Of a DNA stretch of 64,000 nucleotides, positions 39,625 to 48,055 are shown one piece after another; within the stretch, counting starts at the first letter, position 1, and each line of letters starts with the position of its first letter. The DNA lies in contig DASQFN010000112.1 in assembly GCA_035633115.1 (NCBI GenBank), forward strand, positions 1 to 64,000. The letters run 5' to 3'. This stretch comes from Gemmatimonadaceae bacterium. Its GTDB lineage: Bacteria; Gemmatimonadota; Gemmatimonadetes; Gemmatimonadales; Gemmatimonadaceae. The translations under genes were made by a program, and so were the position numbers. Under the pieces are notes generated by a model. That model made no database searches. It saw nothing but the letters and a program-made list of their open reading frames with translations, and was not told the origin of the DNA.

Positions 39625-40392
39625 ATGGGCGATGTCCTCGCGATCGTCAGCCAGAAGGGCGGAGTAGGAAAGACAACCACAGCGGTAAACCTCGCTGCGG
39701 CCTTCGCGAGGAGCGGTCTCAAGACTCTCGTTGTGGACGTCGACCCCCAAGGCTCGGTGAGGTACGGCGTCGGCCTCCGCCGCGATCAGCAGAACGCAGG
39801 GTTTGCCGACTATCTGAATGGGCAGAAGTCGCTGCGCGAAGTCATCCTGCCGACGGCCCTTCCATGGCTGCGTGTGATTCTCGCAGGGTCGGTCACCGAT
39901 GAAGCGGACCAGACCACGTACCATCAGCTCATCTCCGAGACTTCGATTCTCCCCGACCTGCTGGAGACGGCGCGCGCGCGCTGTCACATCGTTGTCGTCG
40001 ATTCGCCGCCCGGCCTCGGCCCAATTACGCGTGCTGTGCTCGGGGCTAGCCAGCATGTGATCGTGCCGCTCCAATGCGAGCCGCTCGCGCTTCAGACTAC
40101 GCCGCAAATATTGCGGGGAATTCAGGATGTAGTCTCGACGAACGAGCAGCTCACTCTCGACGGCATCCTGATGACCATGTACGAGGAAGGCAATCCAGCG
40201 AGCGCACGGGTTGTGGATTACGTGCGGCGGCATCTTCCGGCGAACATCGTGTTCGACACGGTGATTCCGAGAACTGTTGCGACCGCGGACGCCTTCGCCG
40301 CGGGTCAGCCAGTCGTGTTGCGGTCGCCCGCCGATGCTGCGTCGCAGGCGTACGTTCACCTCGCGCAACAGCTGATCGAACGTTTCTTATGA
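39625..40392 (+). CDS. ParA/MinD-family ATPase
   Basis: This 255-residue protein has the deviant Walker A KGGVGKT (11-17), Walker A' VVDVDPQGS and Walker B IVVVDSPPGLG motifs of ParA/Soj ATPases, which bind DNA or membrane as ATP dimers. No parB lies beside it, so the cargo could be something other than the chromosome. It is flanked by a TPR gene and a lipoprotein gene (4-bp ATGA overlap). Confidence 0.93.
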   Translation: MGDVLAIVSQKGGVGKTTTAVNLAAAFARSGLKTLVVDVDPQGSVRYGVGLRRDQQNAGFADYLNGQKSLREVILPTALPWLRVILAGSVTDEADQTTYHQLISETSILPDLLETARARCHIVVVDSPPGLGPITRAVLGASQHVIVPLQCEPLALQTTPQILRGIQDVVSTNEQLTLDGILMTMYEEGNPASARVVDYVRRHLPANIVFDTVIPRTVATADAFAAGQPVVLRSPADAASQAYVHLAQQLIERFL

Positions 40393-41162
40393 GCGTCCGA
40401 CGTAACTCGCCGATCATCGCGATCGGCACGCTTGCCGGACTCGCTGCGTTTTCTTCATGCGCGGAGATACCGACGTCGGACTCCGCCGTGCTCTCGCTGA
40501 CGTTCGATTCCCTGCCCGCGCCCGCTGTGGTGCTGGGCGACACGTTGCGCGACACGACCGGGACCGCTGCCCCGATCAGGGCCACGGTCTACAATTTTCA
40601 GGGGAATGTGATAGTCAATCCGCCCCTTCGCTTTCAGGCGCTCGATCGCGGAATCCGGATCGACAGCGTCACGGGCTTTGTGACCGGCGACAGTCTTCGC
40701 GCAACGCCCGCGCGAGTCGCGGTTACCGTTGACGGCCTGCAGGCCACAAGCCTCCTCGATGTTACACTTCGGCCCGATACGATCATTCCGGTACTGGAGC
40801 GCGACAGCCTGCTCTATTCCCTCGTCGACACTACCAAGAACCTCTCCCCCGCCCTTGCCGTGCGGGCATACCATTCGCTGACGAGTCTCGACAGTGCGGT
40901 GAAGTCATACATAGTGAGCTTCGCCATCTCATCGCCGGCGGATCCTCTGCTGGCGATGCTTGTCAACGAGGCGGGCAAGGAGTCAGGCGTGGACACCACT
41001 GACGCGAATGGCGAGGCAGCGCGTAGAATCAGGCTCACACCCGCCCGGCTTACTGCGCTCACCGACTCCGTTATCGTGCTTGCAACCGTGAAGTATCGAG
41101 GCGCCCACGTGCGGGGGAGTCCGGCGCGGATCGTACTGAAGGTCCAACCGGCCGCGCCGTGA
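40389..41162 (+). CDS. Predicted lipoprotein, beta-rich
   Basis: This 257-residue protein has a signal and lipobox (AAFSSC, Cys about 23) and then beta-strand-rich sequence resembling Ig-like (Big/invasin) repeats: IRATVYNFQGNVI...VTVDGLQATSLLDVTL. I start at the ATG that overlaps the parA stop by 4 bp. Its family is not recognised. The outer-face location is inferred from the lipobox. Confidence 0.75.
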   Translation: MSVRRNSPIIAIGTLAGLAAFSSCAEIPTSDSAVLSLTFDSLPAPAVVLGDTLRDTTGTAAPIRATVYNFQGNVIVNPPLRFQALDRGIRIDSVTGFVTGDSLRATPARVAVTVDGLQATSLLDVTLRPDTIIPVLERDSLLYSLVDTTKNLSPALAVRAYHSLTSLDSAVKSYIVSFAISSPADPLLAMLVNEAGKESGVDTTDANGEAARRIRLTPARLTALTDSVIVLATVKYRGAHVRGSPARIVLKVQPAAP

Positions 41163-41187
41163 CGTTGCCAGCGGAGGTGAAGGTTTC

Positions 41188-43017
41188 GTGAGCATCAACG
41201 GGGGGCCGGCACCGGAGCCTGGAACTCTCAACCGCGTCTTTTTCGACGCGGTGGAGCGCCACGACAAGCCCGATGCGTTGCAGTTCAAGTCGGGGGAATC
41301 GTACAAGCCGATCTCGCACCGTCTGGTGCTCGAGCGCGTGCGTCGTGTTGCGCGGGGTCTGCGCCTCGCGGGTGTGGAGCGCGGGGACCGCGTAGCGATT
41401 CTCTCGGAGAATCGGCCGGAATGGGCAATCGCGGACTATGCCTGCCTCACAGCCGGTCTCACCGACGTGCCGCTCTATCCGACGCTTCCGGCTGACCAGA
41501 TCTCGTACATCCTCAAGGACTCCGGAGCCGTGGCGATCTTTGTCTCGAACGAAGAGCAGGCGGCGAAGATCGCCTCGATTCGCACCGAGGTGCCGACGCT
41601 GCGTATGATCATCACCTTCGAGGATTCCACGGCCGCCCCCGGTGCAATCAGAATGGACGCTCTCGAGGCGTCCGGGGCACAGGGCGAAACTGCTGAGACG
41701 ATCGCCGCCTACCGGAGAGAGGCGGACGAGGTCGAGCCCGACGATCTTGCGACGCTCATCTACACCTCCGGGACAACGGGACCTCCCAAGGGAGTGATGC
41801 TCACACACGACAACATCCACTCGAATGTCGCGGGAACCCGCGAGAAGATTCCGTTGAGCGGGACCGATGTATCGCTGAGCTTTCTTCCACTGTCGCACAT
41901 TTTCCAGCGCATGGGCGACTACATGATGTTTCACACTGGAACATCCATCGCTTACGCGGAGAACATCGAACGGGTTCCGGTTAACATGCAGGAAGTCCGG
42001 CCGACGATCGTGCTGTCTGTGCCGAGGCTGTACGAGAAGATTTACGCGCGTGTGCTGCAGAATGCGGTGTCGAGCGGCGGTCTCAAGCGGAAGATCTTCT
42101 TCTGGGCCCGCGGCGTGGCGGACCGGTGGGCGGGCGTAGTGCTCGCCGGCGGGCAGCCGGGCTGGGGGCTGTCGAAGCAGTATGCGCTGGCAGAGAAACT
42201 CGTATTCTCCAAGATCAAGGAGCGGACCGGCGGGCGAATGAGATACTTCGTCTCCGGCGGCGCCCCTCTCGCGCCCGAGATCAACAAGTTCTTCTACTCT
42301 GTGGGCCTGACGATACTCGAGGGCTACGGGCTTACCGAGACTTCCCCCGTAATCACAGTCAACACACCCAATGCATTTCGAATCGGCACGGTGGGGCCGC
42401 CGATTGCCGGAGTAGCGGTAGAGATCGCGGCGGATGGTGAGATTCTGACGCGCGGTCCCGGGGTGATGAAGGGCTATTACAACAATCCAGTCGCGACGGC
42501 GGAAGCCATCGATTCAGCCGGCTGGTTCCACACGGGAGACATCGGCGAGATACGCGACGGATTTCTGGCGATCACGGACCGGAAGAAGGACATCATCGTG
42601 ACGGCCGGCGGGAAGAACATCGCGCCGCAGCCGATCGAGAACCGCGTAAAGTCCAACAAGTTCGTGACGCAGGCGGTGATGATAGGCGACAAGAGGAAGT
42701 TTGCGTCGATTCTCGTGGTTCCGAACTTCGAGCAGCTCGAGGACTGGGCGAAGCGTCGAAATATCTCATGGACGGACCGTGCTCAGCTGATCGCGCTGCC
42801 GGACGTGCAGAAAAAGATGGAAGAGGAAGTGATGTCGCAGCTCGAGGGGCTGGCGCACTTCGAGACGCCGAAGAAGGTAGGGCTTCTCGAGAATGACTTC
42901 TCTCTCGAGCGAGGTGAGCTGACGCCAACTCAGAAGGTGAAGCGACGCGTCGTGGATCAGCACTACAAGCAGCTGATCGACTCCATGTACGCCGAAGCGG
43001 AAACGGCGGCGCGATAA
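41188..43017 (+). CDS. fadD: Long-chain acyl-CoA synthetase (AMP-forming)
   Basis: This 609-residue adenylate-forming ligase activates fatty acids with ATP and CoA. Motifs are the P-loop-like YTSGTTGPPKG near residue 191, EGYGLTETSPV near 375, the hinge ITDRKKDIIVTAGGKNIAP near 465 and a catalytic lysine near the C-terminus (TPTQKVKRR). The start is GTG at 41188, after GGAGG. Its likely partner activity, enoyl-CoA hydratase, is at 24442. Confidence 0.94.
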   Translation: MSINGGPAPEPGTLNRVFFDAVERHDKPDALQFKSGESYKPISHRLVLERVRRVARGLRLAGVERGDRVAILSENRPEWAIADYACLTAGLTDVPLYPTLPADQISYILKDSGAVAIFVSNEEQAAKIASIRTEVPTLRMIITFEDSTAAPGAIRMDALEASGAQGETAETIAAYRREADEVEPDDLATLIYTSGTTGPPKGVMLTHDNIHSNVAGTREKIPLSGTDVSLSFLPLSHIFQRMGDYMMFHTGTSIAYAENIERVPVNMQEVRPTIVLSVPRLYEKIYARVLQNAVSSGGLKRKIFFWARGVADRWAGVVLAGGQPGWGLSKQYALAEKLVFSKIKERTGGRMRYFVSGGAPLAPEINKFFYSVGLTILEGYGLTETSPVITVNTPNAFRIGTVGPPIAGVAVEIAADGEILTRGPGVMKGYYNNPVATAEAIDSAGWFHTGDIGEIRDGFLAITDRKKDIIVTAGGKNIAPQPIENRVKSNKFVTQAVMIGDKRKFASILVVPNFEQLEDWAKRRNISWTDRAQLIALPDVQKKMEEEVMSQLEGLAHFETPKKVGLLENDFSLERGELTPTQKVKRRVVDQHYKQLIDSMYAEAETAAR

Positions 43018-43036
43018 CGCTCGTCAGTCACGGAGC

Positions 43037-43057
43037 TCGCGCTGGTAGTTAGCGCGA
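43037..43057 (+). terminator. Hairpin between convergent fadD and the Trm112-like gene
   Basis: A perfect 7-bp stem (TCGCGCT/AGCGCGA) with a 7-base loop lies 20 bp after the fadD stop and 43 bp before the stop of the convergent gene. There is no T-run, so termination by it alone is uncertain. Confidence 0.4.
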
Positions 43058-43099
43058 AATCTGCCTGGCGTCTCCCCTGCCTGCTGCTGCGCCCATCGA

Positions 43100-43717
43100 T
43101 CACCGCCGCAGCGACACCAGCTCTCCGACATACTCAGCTACGACCTGATCCCTGTCGCGAGCCAGCTCGTGAAAGGCGTCCGACAGCCTGGCCTGGCCGC
43201 GCACGAGCAAGCGCCCGCGCGGGCGGAGCAGTCGCGCCGCCTCGCTAAGCAGCGCTGGTGTCGCGTGCGCTGCGTCGAACGCAATTCCGTCGAGCGAATG
43301 CGCCGCGATAGGGATAGGCAAGCGCGCGTGAACCTCGGCGATAGCGTCGGAGTCGCTCAACCGCGAAGGCGAGTTGAGCGCGATAATGCGCGCGCCGGTC
43401 AGCTCCGACACCGCCTGCGCGTCGCGCGCCCATTCTCCGGCGAGCAGCGCTAGCATCCCCGGCCCCGCCAGGTTGAGCAAAGCCGCGATCTCAGTGCCGT
43501 CCGTTTCAGCGTCGCCAACTGGTGAACGGTGTAATGAGCCATGGTCCTCATCAAACACAGCGACTCCGTCCCGAATGAAGTATTCCGCGCCGCACACTGG
43601 GCATCCGAGCTTTCCCTCGACGACCATCCTGCCGTCCATCCGGTAGAAAGCGGCAACGAGCCAGCTGTCCTCGTGCGCGTTCGGGCAGCGCAGTAAATCA
43701 ATGAACTCGATGTGCAT
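43100..43717 (-). CDS. Trm112-like zinc domain protein with a degenerate methyltransferase-like part
   Basis: In 205 residues, the N-terminal 60 match Trm112/YcaR: LLRCPNAHEDSW and GCPVCGAEYFIRDGVAVF (zinc-type Cys at about 11, 39 and 42). Residues 80-190 look like a class I methyltransferase fold (ARLLRPRGRLLVRG), but the glycine-rich AdoMet loop is missing. It could be a scaffold or activator for a methyltransferase. It ends a minus-strand run with the SDR, folE and PTPS genes. Confidence 0.75.
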   Translation of the reverse strand: MHIEFIDLLRCPNAHEDSWLVAAFYRMDGRMVVEGKLGCPVCGAEYFIRDGVAVFDEDHGSLHRSPVGDAETDGTEIAALLNLAGPGMLALLAGEWARDAQAVSELTGARIIALNSPSRLSDSDAIAEVHARLPIPIAAHSLDGIAFDAAHATPALLSEAARLLRPRGRLLVRGQARLSDAFHELARDRDQVVAEYVGELVSLRR

Positions 43718-43741
43718 CGAGCGATGCGCGGAAGTGTGGCG

Positions 43742-44461
43742 TTACGCGCGAGAGATGCGGAGCTCGTCCACGTTCATCGGCTCCGGCTGCGTCAACGCGA
43801 ACATTACCGCGCGGGCGACGTCGCCAGGGCTAAGCATCTCGCTCCGCGACGGGAACTCCGAATCGGCGCTCTCAGTGTCCAAATGGTCCCACAGCGCCGT
43901 ATCGACTGACGACGGCGATATCAGAGACGCTCGCACGCCGGTTCCGCGAAGGTCGGTGCGAAGCACGTAATGCATCGCCCTGATGCCGAACTTGCCCGCC
44001 GAATACGCGGCATTTCCAGGAAAAATCATCCTGTCACCAATTGATCCGAGAGTCACGACGTGACCGCTTCCCCGCTGTCGCATCTCTGCGAGAAACTCGT
44101 GCATCACGAGAAACGGCCCTATCACGTTTGTCGTTATCGAGGCGATGAAGTCCTCGGGCTTCATTGCGTCAATCGCACCAACGCGAAACAGGCCAGCGTT
44201 GTTCACGATGATGTCCGGGGCTCCACCGAATTCCTTTCGCAGGCGCGCCCCTGCCGCGGCGACCGATTGTCGATCCGTGATGTCGCACTCGACAGCAATT
44301 GCCGACTCTCCGAGCGATTTGGCCACCTGGTCGAGCGCCGCTCTGTCTCGAGCGGCAAGTGCTACGCGGGCGCCGGCCTTTGTCAGCTGGCGGGCGATCT
44401 CGGCCCCGATCCCCCGCGAAGCGCCGGTGACAATCGCTGTGCGTCCGGCGAGCGCGGCCAT
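43742..44461 (-). CDS. Short-chain dehydrogenase/reductase, possible sepiapterin reductase
   Basis: This 239-residue SDR has NAD(P) motif TGASRGIG (12-19), NNAG (87-90) and catalytic S140, Y153, K157 (YSAGK). It lies 5 bp after folE, which in turn overlaps the PTPS gene. That makes it a candidate for the last step of tetrahydrobiopterin synthesis. SDR sequence alone does not fix the substrate; general ketoreductase is the alternative. Confidence 0.88.
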   Translation of the reverse strand: MAALAGRTAIVTGASRGIGAEIARQLTKAGARVALAARDRAALDQVAKSLGESAIAVECDITDRQSVAAAGARLRKEFGGAPDIIVNNAGLFRVGAIDAMKPEDFIASITTNVIGPFLVMHEFLAEMRQRGSGHVVTLGSIGDRMIFPGNAAYSAGKFGIRAMHYVLRTDLRGTGVRASLISPSSVDTALWDHLDTESADSEFPSRSEMLSPGDVARAVMFALTQPEPMNVDELRISRA

Positions 44462-44466
44462 CGGCG

Positions 44467-45093
44467 CTAGCCTGCGTGCGCGAGGCGCAGGAACTCGTCG
44501 CGCGTCTTGGGATCGTCGCGAAACACGCCGCGGAGGGCCGACGTTATCGTCTTCGAGTTCTGCTTCTGAACGCCCCGCATCATCATGCAGAGGTGATACG
44601 CCTCGATCACAACGCCCACCCCGAGCGGATCGAGAATCTCGCAGATCGCCTCGGCGATCTGGTCGGTCAGCCGCTCCTGCACCTGCAGACGCTGAGAAAA
44701 GACATCCACGATTCGCGGCAGCTTCGAGAGACCGACGATTCGTCCGTTGGGGATGTATGCGACGTGCGCCTTTCCGTAGAACGGAAGCATGTGGTGCTCG
44801 CAGAGCGAATACAGCTCGATGTCGCGCACCATCACCATGTTTTCGTGCGTCTCCTCGAACAGCGCGTCGCCGATCACTTTCCGCACATCCTGCTCGTAGC
44901 CCCGGGTGAGCCAGGCGAGCGAGAGCGCTACGCGCTCGGGAGTCTTGAGAAGTCCATGCCGCTCGGGGTCCTCGCCCAGCAGCTCGAGCTGCCGGTACAC
45001 GAGCTGCGCCATCTCCTCAGCGCTTTCCGGGGCGTCGATTGCTTCGAGTCCTTCTGTCGCCTTGAGGTGATCAAGATCCACTATACTCGACAT
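44467..45093 (-). CDS. folE: GTP cyclohydrolase I
   Basis: This 208-residue enzyme turns GTP into 7,8-dihydroneopterin triphosphate. Zinc and active-site residues are in CEHHMLPF (Cys about 101) and CMMMRGVQK (Cys about 168). The typical LKTPERVA segment is near residue 50. It overlaps the PTPS gene by 23 bp. Together with PTPS the pathway can lead to folate, queuosine or tetrahydrobiopterin. Confidence 0.96.
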   Translation of the reverse strand: MSSIVDLDHLKATEGLEAIDAPESAEEMAQLVYRQLELLGEDPERHGLLKTPERVALSLAWLTRGYEQDVRKVIGDALFEETHENMVMVRDIELYSLCEHHMLPFYGKAHVAYIPNGRIVGLSKLPRIVDVFSQRLQVQERLTDQIAEAICEILDPLGVGVVIEAYHLCMMMRGVQKQNSKTITSALRGVFRDDPKTRDEFLRLAHAG

Positions 45094-45484
45094 AGTTATT
45101 CTCTGTTTCCCAAAGGACGAGCCGCACGAGCTGCGCTGGAGCGATGGCCGGCTCGAGAATCTTCCAGAACGCGACGATGATGTTCTCCGACGTCGGGATC
45201 CGATCGCGCATGAACGGGACGTCGAGGTTGAAATTGCGATGGTCGACTGCGTTCACGACCTCGCGCTCGACGAGCGTCTTCAGCTTGGCCAGGTCCATTA
45301 CATAACCCGTGCGCTCATCGATCGGTCCTTCGACCGAAACGTCGAGAGTGTAATTGTGACCATGCCAGTTCGGGTTGTTGCACTTCCCGAAGATCGCTTC
45401 ATTCTCCGCGTCGCTGAGCGCCGGGTTGAATACGCGGTGAGCGGCGTTGAAGCGCAGGCGGCGGGTTACCGTTACGCGAGCCAT
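45071..45484 (-). CDS. 6-pyruvoyl-tetrahydropterin synthase / QueD family protein
   Basis: This 137-residue protein has zinc ligands H16, H41 and H43 and catalytic C35 ([14 protein letters not shown]). That motif, plus [28 protein letters not shown] and [10 protein letters not shown], is closer to animal-type PTPS than to short QueD. I start at the ATG complementary to 45482-45484, with AGGA just upstream; a GTG 36 bases earlier is possible. Confidence 0.92.
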   Translation of the reverse strand: MARVTVTRRLRFNAAHRVFNPALSDAENEAIFGKCNNPNWHGHNYTLDVSVEGPIDERTGYVMDLAKLKTLVEREVVNAVDHRNFNLDVPFMRDRIPTSENIIVAFWKILEPAIAPAQLVRLVLWETENNYVEYSGS

Positions 45485-45696
45485 GTGTCCTGGTGTGCGG
45501 GGCAAAAACTCCGCCGTCACGTATCAGCGGCGGCGGAGCTTAAGGTTGGGAGCGAGGAGGTTTTTTGAAGCCCTGTCGAATTTTTGAGGTCCTCACCCGG
45601 GCCTTCGTCTTCCCCTTGTCGGGGGCGTGACGTCAGCCCGATTTATCGAACCCACCCGATGGACTTATCGGCTCAAAAAGTGAGCTCCCCGTCCCG

Positions 45697-45733
45697 CGAA
45701 GGTGTGACTTCGCACCTTCGTTAGAGCTATAAT
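45697..45733 (+). promoter_or_regulatory. Promoter with an inverted repeat over the -35 region
   Basis: A consensus TATAAT lies at 45728-45733. TGACTT/GTGACT (45704-45710) stands 17-18 bp upstream as a -35. CGAAGGTG (45697-45704) and CACCTTCG (45713-45720) form an 8-bp inverted repeat around the -35 box, which looks like a repressor operator. It precedes the small membrane protein and epimerase genes. The rest of the 287-bp gap (45485-45771) shows no gene. Confidence 0.55.
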
Positions 45734-45771
45734 TTACGGGCGCCGCAATTCACCGTCAACGAAATCGTCAA

Positions 45772-45945
45772 ATGGACCTGCTGTTGATCGGGTCGGTCGT
45801 AATGCTCATCGTGTGGGCGGCCGTCACGTTCACGACTGAGGCACCCGGTTACGTCCACCTGCTCCTGACGCTCGGAGTATTCATCCTCATCTGGCGAATC
45901 ACAGTGCGCTCGTCGCGCGGTACTCGCCCGCCACCGCGACCTTAA
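45772..45945 (+). CDS. Small membrane protein of the Lmo0937/DUF5670 type (57 aa)
   Basis: Two hydrophobic helices (about residues 2-21 and 27-43) are separated by TTEAPGYVH, with a short basic, proline-rich tail. The pattern (helix, GxxxH, helix, R-rich end) matches the widespread small Lmo0937-like proteins, often stress-induced. It lies 38 bp downstream of the TATAAT box and just before the epimerase gene. Confidence 0.7.
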   Translation: MDLLLIGSVVMLIVWAAVTFTTEAPGYVHLLLTLGVFILIWRITVRSSRGTRPPPRP

Positions 45946-45964
45946 CGCCCAGGCGTGGCGATAC

Positions 45965-47014
45965 GTGATCGACGATTCGGGGAGTTCCTTTCTGAGCGAT
46001 TCTCCCGCTCCCGACGCGGACGCCGAGTGGGGCACAGCGGTCGCCGAGCAGCCGCAACCCGACCAGATCTCGAAAGACCTGCGCGTGGTTGTGACCGGCG
46101 CGGCAGGCCTGGTCGGCACTCACCTCTGCAGACAGCTCGTAAAAGCGGGATGGAAGGTGCGCGGCATCGTTCGCGATACCGCAAAAGCTGCGGCGCGGAT
46201 CGGTGACCTGCGGCTGGAAATTCTAGAAGCGGACATTCGTGATGCGGCCGCGATGCGGTCAGCGCTGGCGGAAGCAGGAGCGCTCGTGCATCTGGCGGCA
46301 ATCGCAATCGAAAAGCCGGGTGAGAGCTACGAGGCGACGAACACTGATGCGACCAGCGTGCTCCTCGACGCAGCCCAGGCCGCCGGGGTGCGCAGAGTCG
46401 TCTACATGTCGCAGAACGGGGCCAGCAGCTCCTCCCGATACGCGTTTCTGAGAAGTAAAGGCGCCGCCGAAGACAGGGTCACGACGAGCGCGTTTCAGTG
46501 GACTGTGCTCAAGCCATCCGTGATCTTCGGCCCGGAAGACGAGTTTGTGAACGTCCTCGCGCGAATGGTGCGGCTATCGCCGGTAGTCTTTCCACTTCCC
46601 GGCGGCGGCGTCGCACGCTTTCAGCCGATTGCAGTCGACGATGTCGGACGAGCGGTTCTAAAGTGTCTCGACGACAGCGCGACTGTTCGCGGGACCTACA
46701 CGATAGGCGGATCGACCCCGCTCACACTCAAGGAGATGACCGAGCGCATTCTCGTCGCGATGAACACCTCGCGGATCCTGGTGAACATGCCCATAAGTGC
46801 GCTGCGTCCAGTCGTCGCGGTTGCGGAGAAGGTGCTGCCGCGGCCGCCGGTGACAACTGGTTTGCTCGCGCTGCTCGAGATGGACAACGTGGTTCCCGAG
46901 AACGATCTCACGACGAAGCTCGGCATCGACCCGATTCCGTTTGCACCTGAGGAGCTGCTCTACCTGCGACAGATCACGTTCTCGTCTGCGCTGAGATCGC
47001 TATTCGGTCGTTGA
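45965..47014 (+). CDS. NAD(P)-dependent epimerase/dehydratase-family protein
   Basis: This 349-residue atypical SDR has a Rossmann motif TGAAGLVG (about 44-51), LHLAAIAIEKPGESYEATN-like region and a degenerate active site. It resembles the NDUFA9/NmrA-like group that binds NAD(P)H without sugar epimerisation. The start is GTG at 45965. The first 38 residues are an acidic, disordered extension. It is convergent with the acetyltransferase gene. Confidence 0.85.
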   Translation: MIDDSGSSFLSDSPAPDADAEWGTAVAEQPQPDQISKDLRVVVTGAAGLVGTHLCRQLVKAGWKVRGIVRDTAKAAARIGDLRLEILEADIRDAAAMRSALAEAGALVHLAAIAIEKPGESYEATNTDATSVLLDAAQAAGVRRVVYMSQNGASSSSRYAFLRSKGAAEDRVTTSAFQWTVLKPSVIFGPEDEFVNVLARMVRLSPVVFPLPGGGVARFQPIAVDDVGRAVLKCLDDSATVRGTYTIGGSTPLTLKEMTERILVAMNTSRILVNMPISALRPVVAVAEKVLPRPPVTTGLLALLEMDNVVPENDLTTKLGIDPIPFAPEELLYLRQITFSSALRSLFGR

Positions 47015-47068
47015 CGGGAAAACGCAATACGGAATAACAGGATACTCACAACGCGCAAACTGGATGGG

Positions 47069-48055
47069 TCAAATCTCCCAGTTGGACAGAACTACGCCAT
47101 GCTCCGCACGCTTCTCAGTGTATCCGTCAGCTGACATCCGCAAATCGGTCCATCGGACGCGGGCACCTCGTCCAATGAGGTTGCGGTAGGCAGACTCGTA
47201 CTGTCCCTGCACTCGAACAGCGACGCGCCTCGTTCCGCTGCGGCGGGCGTGATCCGCGAGAACCGTCACCAGCGAGTCGAAATCGGCGTCGCTGGCGGCG
47301 ACGAGCTTGAGCACACGGAGCTCCTCGCGCGCGCGTCCCTCGACAAGAGGCACCGAGTGTGCGACTGCGAATCCAACAATGTCATCACCCGTCATCGCGA
47401 GCAGTGTGTCACCGAGAGCAAGCTCCTCTGTGAGCTGGATCTCGCGCGAAAAATCGTAGCCGGCAAGCAGTGAGCTGGACAGCACACGGCATTGGTCAAT
47501 CGCACTGTCTGTGTCAGACGGTGGCAGGCTGCCGAGTCGGACTGCGCGTCCGCCAAACGACTGCGGGGCGTAAGTCGCATCTACCGTCAGCGTAAGCGTG
47601 AGATACCCCGGCAGCATTCCGAGCGAAGAGTAAAAGCCGATGTTGTCCATGGTGCGGGGCATCGTCTCGAGACCGATGACACGCGCATTCTGGCGCTTCA
47701 GCCATTCCATTCCCGTGTTGACGATGATCTTGCCTAGCCCATGCGACTGGAAATCGGGATGCACCGCGAGCGGACCCATCCAGCCCTCGGTGCCCGAGAG
47801 ATGCGTGACGTTGAATGCTGCGATGTTGTCGCGGTCGTCCCGCCATACCATGGCGCCCTCGCGCGCATCGGCGATTGCGAATCGCCAGACAGCGGGATTC
47901 AGATACGGTACGCGTACACCAGCCATTCCGTCCTTTCGATAGCGATCCGTGAACGCGTCGCTGAAGACCGCGTTGAGAAGCGGAATGTCGCTTTCCTGGA
48001 TCCGGTAGGGACCGTCCGGCGGTGGCTGCTGGCGCCAGGTTCGGGCGACTGCCAT
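47069..48055 (-). CDS. GNAT-family acetyltransferase (two-domain)
   Basis: In 328 residues an N-terminal GNAT domain is clear (LAVHPDFQSHGLGKIIVNTGMEWLK, acetyl-CoA loop about 95-120; LETMPRTMDNIGFYSSLGM). A second half (about 200-325) repeats a degenerate GNAT fold. Its start overlaps the Rad50 stop by 1 bp (TGATG), so it is the last gene of the HerA/NurA operon. The substrate is unknown. Confidence 0.85.
   Translation of the reverse strand: MAVARTWRQQPPPDGPYRIQESDIPLLNAVFSDAFTDRYRKDGMAGVRVPYLNPAVWRFAIADAREGAMVWRDDRDNIAAFNVTHLSGTEGWMGPLAVHPDFQSHGLGKIIVNTGMEWLKRQNARVIGLETMPRTMDNIGFYSSLGMLPGYLTLTLTVDATYAPQSFGGRAVRLGSLPPSDTDSAIDQCRVLSSSLLAGYDFSREIQLTEELALGDTLLAMTGDDIVGFAVAHSVPLVEGRAREELRVLKLVAASDADFDSLVTVLADHARRSGTRRVAVRVQGQYESAYRNLIGRGARVRWTDLRMSADGYTEKRAEHGVVLSNWEI

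Noticed and set aside
39175-40368. A 397-codon minus-strand frame opposite the TPR and ParA genes
   Set aside because: It is a shadow of two genes with clear motifs on the other strand; its product has no domain.
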